Positions 1 through 4,457 of a DNA stretch of 5,607 nucleotides are shown one piece after another. The number at the start of each line of letters is the position of its first letter. Position 1 is the first letter of the stretch. The position numbers and the translations under genes were made by a program. Source of the stretch: Bacillota bacterium (GTDB taxonomy: Bacteria > Bacillota > Clostridia > Lachnospirales > Lachnospiraceae); assembly GCA_023424235.1 (NCBI GenBank), contig JAFAEB010000288.1, positions 1 through 5,607 of the forward strand, in the 5' to 3' direction. The notes beneath the pieces are model-generated. The model was given only the letters and a program-made list of their open reading frames with translations. It had not been told where the DNA came from and made no database searches.

Positions 1-1
1 T

Positions 2-820
2 ATCTGTACTCCACATTATTTACATACTCCAATGGCAATCTATGGATTGGAACATGATGTAAATGTATTTATGGAGAAGCCTCCTGTAATTAGTTTCCCT
101 CAACTTGAACAATTAAAAAACATAAAAACGAGTAAAAGGTTAGGATTTTGTTTTCAGAATAGATACAATCCAAGTGTAATTAAAGTAAAAGAAATGTTGG
201 CCTCAGGTGAAACTGGTAAAATTCTAGGTGCAAGGGGAATCGTAACATGGAATCGAGATGAGGAGTATTATTCACAGAGTGACTGGAGAGGTAAGCTTCA
301 TACAGAGGGAGGTGGAGCCTTAATTAATCAGTCAATTCACACCTTGGATCTTCTTCATTATTTTGTCACAGATACGCCAAAGACGATTGATGCGATGATG
401 ACAAACCATCACCTGAAGGAGAAAATTGAAGTAGAAGACACATTATCAGCGTATATTACCTACGAGGAATCAAGAGTCAACTTTTATACAACCACATCCT
501 ATGTGGTAAATTCAGCGCCATTTATCGAACTAGAATGTGAAAATATGCGTATTCGTATGGAAGATATGGCCCTTCAATGCTACCTGCCTGATGGTAGTAA
601 TAGGACAATAGATATCGATCATAAAGTAGGTTTTGGAAAGAGCTATTGGGGATCAGGTCATGAAGATTGCATCAAAGATTTTTATGACAGTATTATGAAT
701 AAGCGAAGATTTTTACAAGATTTAGAGGGAGTAGAGGATACCATTCGTCTGATGCTTCTCATTTATAAAGCTGCAAGAAGTGGAAGGGAACAAAGCTGGG
801 ATGAAGAGGAGAATTCCTAG
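2..820 (+). CDS. Gfo/Idh/MocA family NAD(P)-dependent oxidoreductase, 5'-truncated
   Basis: This is the C-terminal 272 residues of a sugar or polyol dehydrogenase-type oxidoreductase. The reading frame is open from base 2, ahead of the first ATG (base 32), and those codons already read ICTPHYLHTPM, the conserved family stretch that closes the Rossmann fold. The gene therefore begins upstream, and the ATG at 32 is internal. Family proteins usually have about 330-350 residues, so roughly 70 are missing, including the GxGxxG dinucleotide-binding loop. Visible motifs, numbered from the internal Met, are EKP at 15-17, whose Lys is the conserved catalytic/cofactor residue, the GGGALINQSIHTLDLL segment at 93-108 with the family His103 and Asp106, and the C-terminal GHEDCIKDFYDSI at 209-221. 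Known family members oxidise or reduce sugars, inositols or amino sugars in the cytoplasm. The substrate cannot be told from this fragment. The next gene follows after 45 bp on the same strand with no terminator between, so co-transcription is likely. Confidence 0.93.
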   Translation: MCTPHYLHTPMAIYGLEHDVNVFMEKPPVISFPQLEQLKNIKTSKRLGFCFQNRYNPSVIKVKEMLASGETGKILGARGIVTWNRDEEYYSQSDWRGKLHTEGGGALINQSIHTLDLLHYFVTDTPKTIDAMMTNHHLKEKIEVEDTLSAYITYEESRVNFYTTTSYVVNSAPFIELECENMRIRMEDMALQCYLPDGSNRTIDIDHKVGFGKSYWGSGHEDCIKDFYDSIMNKRRFLQDLEGVEDTIRLMLLIYKAARSGREQSWDEEENS

Positions 821-850
821 TCTTACTAGTTTCCTATATGAATAAAGAAT

Positions 851-857
851 AAAGGAG
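851..857 (+). promoter_or_regulatory. Ribosome binding site of the isomerase gene
   Basis: AAAGGAG lies 8 nt before the ATG at 866. It is a near-consensus Shine-Dalgarno sequence and fixes the start of the TIM-barrel gene. No terminator-like hairpin or clear promoter is seen in the 45 bp after the dehydrogenase stop, which supports one operon. Confidence 0.85.
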
Positions 858-865
858 AATTACCT

Positions 866-1711
866 ATGCTACTACAAAAAAGTAAAATATCCGGTTTTGC
901 AGATGAAATTCATAAGGAACTGGATGTTCAGATTCAGATATTACAAAAGCTAGGACAAAAATATATGGAATTTCGTAGTGCTGATGGTCTAGGTGCTGCA
1001 GATTACAGTATAGAGCAGATAAGAGAAGTAAAAAGGAAGCTAGATGCATCAGGTATAAAGGTTTCTGCCCTTGGCTCACCCATTGGGAAAATACCGATTA
1101 CAAATCCTTTTGAACCACATTATGAATTATTTAAACATGTAGTTTCACTAGCGAAAGAGCTAGATACCAGATATATCCGTATGTTCAGCTTTTTTATTCC
1201 AAGTGATGAGAACGCAGATCAGTATCAAGGTGAAGTATTTAAACGTATGAGACAGATGGTTGAGTATGCGAAAGAACAAGATGTGGTACTGCTTCATGAG
1301 AATGAAAAAGAGATCTATGGGGATAGCGCAAACAGGTGTAGGAATCTGATGGAGGAATTTTGTTGTGAAAACTTTAAGTGTATCTTTGATTTCGCTAATT
1401 TTATACAGTGTGGTGATGATACGCTAAAGGCCTATGAGATGTTAAAGCCTTATATTACTTATGTACATGTAAAAGATGCAAAACAATCGGATGGAGAGGT
1501 GGTATTACCAGGACATGGAGATGGTAATCTATCTAAGATATTTGCAGCCTTAGAGAAAGAAGGATATCAGGGATTTTTAAGCTTGGAGCCACATTTGGTG
1601 GATTTTTCACAGCTAAAGAACCTTGAAAATGCTGTGGTTAAGAAAAAAATGTCAGACGGTGCTACTGCTTATGAGATGGCTTATAAGGAATTAATAAAAC
1701 TTCTCTCATAA
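866..1711 (+). CDS. Sugar phosphate isomerase/epimerase-type TIM-barrel protein
   Basis: This complete 281-aa protein belongs to the xylose isomerase-like TIM-barrel superfamily (AP endonuclease 2 / IolE-IolI type), whose cytoplasmic members isomerise, epimerise or dehydrate sugars and inositol derivatives using a divalent metal. The length is typical. The expected metal ligands appear in order at the ends of successive strands: Glu145 in LLHENEKE, Asp175 in IFDFANF, His201 in YVHVKDA and Glu241 in SLEPHL. His217 in LPGHGDGN lies in the usual substrate loop. The N-terminus (ISGFADEI) opens the first barrel strand with no signal peptide. The start is fixed by AAAGGAG 8 nt upstream. The preceding gene is a Gfo/Idh/MocA dehydrogenase, and that pairing is common in catabolic operons for inositol-like or unusual sugars, where the two enzymes act on the same intermediate. 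The exact reaction is not recognisable from sequence alone. A strong terminator follows. Confidence 0.9.
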   Translation: MLLQKSKISGFADEIHKELDVQIQILQKLGQKYMEFRSADGLGAADYSIEQIREVKRKLDASGIKVSALGSPIGKIPITNPFEPHYELFKHVVSLAKELDTRYIRMFSFFIPSDENADQYQGEVFKRMRQMVEYAKEQDVVLLHENEKEIYGDSANRCRNLMEEFCCENFKCIFDFANFIQCGDDTLKAYEMLKPYITYVHVKDAKQSDGEVVLPGHGDGNLSKIFAALEKEGYQGFLSLEPHLVDFSQLKNLENAVVKKKMSDGATAYEMAYKELIKLLS

Positions 1712-1732
1712 TCATAAATATAATTATGATTA
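1709..1732. repeat. AT-rich inverted repeat overlapping the isomerase stop codon
   Basis: TAATCATAA (1709-1717) and TTATGATTA (1724-1732) are a perfect 9-bp inverted repeat around a 6-nt loop. The left arm contains the TAA stop codon of the isomerase gene. No T-run follows on either strand, so it is not itself an intrinsic terminator. It could be a weak 3'-end stem that protects the message, or chance in AT-rich DNA. Confidence 0.5.
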
Positions 1733-1741
1733 CTAAGAATT

Positions 1742-1832
1742 AAAACGCCCAAGCTCTTGTTAAGACCCCAAAGGTTAGATATAAAAATCTAATGATTGGA
1801 AGTCGCTTCACTGAGTGGTTCGGGCGTTTTTT
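1742..1832. terminator. Bidirectional intrinsic terminator with a long, structured interior
   Basis: AAAACGCCC (1742-1750) pairs perfectly over 9 bp with GGGCGTTTT (1822-1830), and the T-run continues to 1832. This ends the + strand isomerase message. On the - strand the same stem starts 3 nt past the regulator stop and is followed by a four-T tract, so it probably also terminates that gene, though less strongly. The enclosed segment is 71 nt rather than the usual 3-8 nt loop. Inside it are a TCTT/AAGA hairpin (1755-1765) and a longer one in which CCAA (1768-1771) pairs with TTGG (1796-1799) and, after a 2x2 internal loop, GTTAGAT (1774-1780) pairs with ATCTAAT (1787-1793). A short CAC/GTG stem (1809-1817) is also possible. 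The closing stem and T-run are seen directly. The interior fold is a hand prediction. Confidence 0.8.
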
Positions 1833-1835
1833 AAA

Positions 1836-4169
1836 TTAATTGATCAGTCGCCGATAGGATCCAGGAGTAATACCCTCGTATTTGTTGAAGGCTTTTATCA
1901 ATGCACTATTGCTTATAAAACCTGTTTTTAAAGCAATTTCCTCCACGGTTAGGTCAGTCTCTTTCAAAAAATTCTTTGCATAGGATAATCGAACCTTATA
2001 TAAATAATCTAAGAGACTAACATTCTTTTCATTACGAAACAACTTGGAAAGGTAAGATGGAGAGATATTTAGTTTGTCTGCAATAATGCTGTTATTTAAA
2101 TTGATATCCATGTAGCATTCATGAATTAACTTTTCTGCTTTATCACAAATGGTAAATCGTTCTTTGTTTTCCTGATTGAATTTTTTTAACTGAAGTATAC
2201 ATGCCTTAAAAACCTCCTGAAACTCTTCAAAGGTTTCAGCATGAATTAGAGTTTGCATAAAGTTATTCTGCTTCTCCAAATCTATTGCACCAATTTCGTA
2301 TATAATTTTGTTTATGGTATTGATCAAATCATATTTAAAGCACTGTATTACACACAGGGAAGAATTGCAGTCAATCCCTGAATTCTCAATGATTCGACCC
2401 ATAATCTCAATAAAATCTCCATCCCCATTTTCCTTTACATACTGAATTAGTATCATGGTGTTTTTAGAATTAAATGCATTACTATAGGAAAACTTTTTCA
2501 TAGTAATATCTTGATAAGGGATGATGCTACCTTTTCCAATCAGATAGCGGTATTCCATGGCAGAAAGAGCTTGCTGATAGGAAATATTAAGATGTTCAAT
2601 TCCTTCCACTGGATTACCAAGTGATATTGTGCATAAAATATCAAAATTCTCTTTCACATAACTTTGAAACGTATGACCAATTTGAAGAGCTTCTTCGGTA
2701 CGATTGCTTAAAGGGGTGCTATTGGAGAAATTAAGTATGACTGCATATTCACCTGGCAACAAATTAATGATAAATCCTAAATGGGAAACGGCGCATAACT
2801 CCTGCATCACATTGCCTACGATAAAGGAGAGTATACGTTGTCCTTCATGACCACCAAGAGGTCCAGTAATCCTTTCATTTACCTCATCGATATGAATGAT
2901 TAAAAGGTTAAAATAATCAGATGTAAAATTGAGTTTAAGCTGCTTCATTTCACTATCAAAAAACTTGTTATTAGGCAGTGTTCCTTGCATCGCATGGAGT
3001 ATATATTTTTCAAATAAACTATTGCTGCTGTTCTTTAGTTTGTGACTTAACATATCATTTTCAGTAAAAGTATTAACCAGTACTTCTTTAATAAAGTCCA
3101 GTTCACTTTTCTTTTTTAAGTCGTACTTAAAATCTGATTTGTTTCCAATGGTATGTACAATAGAATGAATCGGTAAAAAGCTACGTCTTGCAAGTAACCA
3201 AGATAGTACAATACTTACAAGCATACTAAGGATAATACTAATCGTACTAATGGTTCTAAGGCCAGTATGCTTTTCCCAGAAGGTTTGACTTGGGATGAGT
3301 GAAAGGTAAGTACAATTTAATACCTCAGATTGTAATAATTGCACGATATACTCTTCGCCATTTAATACATCATAATAGATATTATCGCTGTTACCAGTAT
3401 ATTTTGATAAATCAATGTTTAGCTCTTCTTGTTTTGTGGACATGAGAAGCTCATTATCTGCATTATAAATTAAGATAGAGCCTTCGTCTTGATATAAGGC
3501 ATTCGTAACAATCCTATTTAACAACTCAGGTAGAATGACAAGAACCACGGTTACATCTCCAACCCTTTGGTTCGTGGAATAATTTGCAGATAATATTACA
3601 CAAAGAGAAGGTGAGGATGGATTGGAGCCAAAGGAAGCTAGATGCGGAAATGGCGTACTAGGACGCAATGTCTTATAAAAGGCATCATAATTATTCTTTG
3701 TATCAGGAAGGCTCTTATCGATATTCTGATAATAGGTATCATAATATTCCCTACTAACCAGACTGGAATTAATAGCAGATATGATGCGATCATTCTTGGA
3801 AAGATAAATAAAGACATCTGAAAATTCATCCGTAGGAAGCTCATTGAGATATTTTTTTGTTGCATAAATATCATAAGCAGATTCAGATTTCGTAGAGTCA
3901 TTAAGTACCTGTCTTCGGACAATTTTACTGTTTCGTATTTGGTAGGCTTTTTCTATCATATTGCCCAATTCTGAATCAATGATGTTGACAAATTGATTCA
4001 GACGACTTGTATTTGCGCTTATGATTTCGTCTTGTATGGCCTTCTGTGCATGCCAACTCATAATCAGGATGGTGGAGAAGGGAATCAAGAGTACAAGCAG
4101 ATAGGAATACATAAATCTAAAAAAGAAACTCTTACGAGAAATAAAGTTACTAAAAAATAATTTCTTCAT
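1836..4169 (-). CDS. Membrane-anchored AraC-family transcriptional regulator with extracytoplasmic sensor region
   Basis: This 777-aa one-component regulator is predicted to sense a signal outside the cell and bind DNA inside. A short basic N-terminus is followed by a membrane segment at about 19-38 (YSYLLVLLIPFSTILIMSW) and an extracytoplasmic region at about 40-303 of the size and helix-then-mixed pattern seen in dCache-like sensor domains. A second membrane segment lies at about 305-327 (ISIILSMLVSIVLSWLLA). Residues about 415-550 resemble the degenerate GGDEF-like domain of YesN/CdaR-type regulators and lack a GGDEF catalytic motif. The C-terminus (about 675-777) is an AraC/XylS domain with helix-turn-helices near 691-712 (IIADKLNISPSYLSKLFRN) and 741-764 (VEEIALKTGFISNSALIKAFNKYEG), ending in the signature GITPGSYRR. 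There is no kinase or receiver domain. The start has an upstream GGAG. It is divergent from a solute-binding protein gene whose promoter carries AraC-like phased repeats, so activation of that gene and autoregulation are inferred. The ligand is unknown. Confidence 0.92.
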   Translation of the reverse strand: MKKLFFSNFISRKSFFFRFMYSYLLVLLIPFSTILIMSWHAQKAIQDEIISANTSRLNQFVNIIDSELGNMIEKAYQIRNSKIVRRQVLNDSTKSESAYDIYATKKYLNELPTDEFSDVFIYLSKNDRIISAINSSLVSREYYDTYYQNIDKSLPDTKNNYDAFYKTLRPSTPFPHLASFGSNPSSPSLCVILSANYSTNQRVGDVTVVLVILPELLNRIVTNALYQDEGSILIYNADNELLMSTKQEELNIDLSKYTGNSDNIYYDVLNGEEYIVQLLQSEVLNCTYLSLIPSQTFWEKHTGLRTISTISIILSMLVSIVLSWLLARRSFLPIHSIVHTIGNKSDFKYDLKKKSELDFIKEVLVNTFTENDMLSHKLKNSSNSLFEKYILHAMQGTLPNNKFFDSEMKQLKLNFTSDYFNLLIIHIDEVNERITGPLGGHEGQRILSFIVGNVMQELCAVSHLGFIINLLPGEYAVILNFSNSTPLSNRTEEALQIGHTFQSYVKENFDILCTISLGNPVEGIEHLNISYQQALSAMEYRYLIGKGSIIPYQDITMKKFSYSNAFNSKNTMILIQYVKENGDGDFIEIMGRIIENSGIDCNSSLCVIQCFKYDLINTINKIIYEIGAIDLEKQNNFMQTLIHAETFEEFQEVFKACILQLKKFNQENKERFTICDKAEKLIHECYMDINLNNSIIADKLNISPSYLSKLFRNEKNVSLLDYLYKVRLSYAKNFLKETDLTVEEIALKTGFISNSALIKAFNKYEGITPGSYRRLIN

Positions 4170-4180
4170 TATTGATACTT

Positions 4181-4187
4181 CTCCTTT
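4181..4187 (-). promoter_or_regulatory. Ribosome binding site of the AraC-type regulator
   Basis: On the minus strand AAAGGAG lies 11 nt before the ATG at 4169-4167. The spacing is slightly long but workable. No other in-frame start near it has a better site, so this start is preferred. Confidence 0.75.
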
Positions 4188-4214
4188 TTTAAATTTCCTT
4201 TAAGTGGTAATATT

Positions 4215-4243
4215 ATTATATATGCAAAATTATGCAAAAACAA
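4215..4243 (-). promoter_or_regulatory. Probable sigma-A promoter of the AraC-type regulator
   Basis: Read on the minus strand, a perfect TATAAT (4220-4215) is preceded after 17 bp by TTGTTT (4243-4238), a weak -35 matching TTGACA at three of six positions. A start near 4208 would give a leader of about 39 nt carrying the AAAGGAG site. The 17-bp spacer is almost exactly filled by two TATGCAA boxes, which would let a bound regulator block the promoter. The -10 is clear in sequence; promoter activity is inferred. Confidence 0.55.
4221..4239 (+). promoter_or_regulatory. Tandem TATGCAAAA direct repeat, candidate autoregulatory operator
   Basis: TATGCAAAA occurs at 4221-4229 and again at 4231-4239, exactly 10 bp apart, so both copies face the same side of the helix. 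The 7-bp core TATGCAA differs by one base from the TAAGCAA core of the three boxes further right. The copies sit between the -35 and -10 of the regulator's probable promoter. A related TTATGAAAA follows at 4252-4260. Binding by the regulator is inferred. Confidence 0.45.
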
Positions 4244-4277
4244 CAAAAATATTATGAAAATAGCTTGATTTTTATAA

Positions 4278-4337
4278 ATAAGCAATCAATTATAGAAATA
4301 AGCAACATTAATTTTCAATATAAGCAAGCCATTTTCA
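4278..4337 (+). promoter_or_regulatory. Three phased ATAAGCAA direct repeats, candidate AraC-type operator
   Basis: ATAAGCAA is repeated perfectly at 4278-4285, 4298-4305 and 4320-4327, with start-to-start spacing of 20 and 22 bp, about two helical turns. The first two copies share a longer match (AAATAAGCAA). A second element, ATTTTCA, recurs 13 bp into the second unit (4311-4317) and 11 bp into the third (4331-4337). AraC-family proteins insert two helix-turn-helices into successive major grooves and often bind direct repeats about 21 bp apart, as at araI1/araI2, which fits this arrangement. The array lies between the AraC-type gene and the solute-binding protein gene, just upstream of the latter's weak promoter. 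Confidence 0.6.
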
Positions 4338-4348
4338 TTATTGAAAAT
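4311..4348. repeat. 10-bp inverted repeat flanking the third ATAAGCAA box
   Basis: ATTTTCAATA (4311-4320) and TATTGAAAAT (4339-4348) are perfect inverted copies separated by 18 bp that hold most of the third ATAAGCAA box. A nested, tighter inverted repeat is formed by ATTTTCA (4331-4337) and TGAAAAT (4342-4348). This could be a binding site for a second, dimeric regulator or part of the AraC-type operator. Confidence 0.45.
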
Positions 4349-4368
4349 AGACATAATATACAAATCTA

Positions 4369-4374
4369 TATAAG
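4369..4374 (+). promoter_or_regulatory. Candidate -10 element of the solute-binding protein promoter
   Basis: TATAAG (4369-4374) matches the -10 consensus at five of six positions. No recognisable -35 lies 16-18 bp upstream, which is usual for activator-dependent promoters, and the third operator unit ends immediately before where RNA polymerase would contact the -35. A start near 4381 would give a leader of about 77 nt. TATAAT at 4434-4439 is a better hexamer but would start transcription on top of the ribosome binding site. Confidence 0.35.
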
Positions 4375-4383
4375 ATAAATGCA

Positions 4384-4422
4384 TAGCTTAGCAAACAGAA
4401 CTTTTCTTTGTTAGATAAGCTA
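4384..4422 (+). promoter_or_regulatory. Stem-loop in the leader of the solute-binding protein gene
   Basis: TAGCTTA (4384-4390) and TAAGCTA (4416-4422) are a perfect 7-bp inverted repeat. Inside it CAAA (4392-4395) can pair with TTTG (4407-4410). If transcription starts near 4381 this stem would sit at the very 5' end of the mRNA, where it could protect the transcript. No T-run follows, so it is not a terminator. It ends about 20 nt before the ribosome binding site and does not cover it. Confidence 0.4.
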
Positions 4423-4443
4423 CCATTAATTTATATAATGATT

Positions 4444-4448
4444 GGAGG
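4444..4448 (+). promoter_or_regulatory. Ribosome binding site of the solute-binding protein gene
   Basis: GGAGG lies 9 nt before the ATG at 4458, a strong Shine-Dalgarno match. It decides for this start over the in-frame ATG at 4473, which has no comparable site. Confidence 0.85.
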
Positions 4449-4457
4449 AAATGTTTT

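Noticed and set aside
32..34. ATG at 32 as the start of the dehydrogenase
   Set aside because: The frame is open upstream and encodes the conserved ICTPHYLHTP family segment, no ribosome binding site precedes it, and the protein would lack its whole nucleotide-binding fold.
864..1079. Open frame of 71 codons on the minus strand inside the isomerase gene
   Set aside because: It lies entirely opposite a well-supported coding region with intact catalytic motifs and has no recognisable domain. It is a shadow frame.
1742..1830. tRNA-like reading of the cloverleaf-shaped terminator, which contains GGTTCG near its 3' side
   Set aside because: The closing stem is 9 bp ending in a T-run, GGTTCG has no pairing T-arm around it, there is no proper anticodon arm of 5 bp with a 7-nt loop, and no CCA end. 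A terminator explains the ends better.
3638..3922. Open frame of 94 codons on the minus strand inside the regulator gene
   Set aside because: It overlaps the extracytoplasmic region of the 777-aa regulator in another frame and its Ile/Met-rich translation resembles no protein family. It is a shadow frame.
4434..4439. Perfect TATAAT as the -10 of the solute-binding protein gene
   Set aside because: Transcription would begin at about 4446, inside the GGAGG ribosome binding site, leaving almost no leader. It is more likely a chance match in AT-rich sequence, so the weaker 4369-4374 hexamer was preferred.
4170..4457. Catabolite-response (cre) element or CRISPR-like array in the divergent region
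   Set aside because: No acceptable match to the TGNAANCGNNNNCA pattern was found. The short repeats are 8-10 bp with 10-22 bp periods, far too short and irregular for CRISPR repeats.
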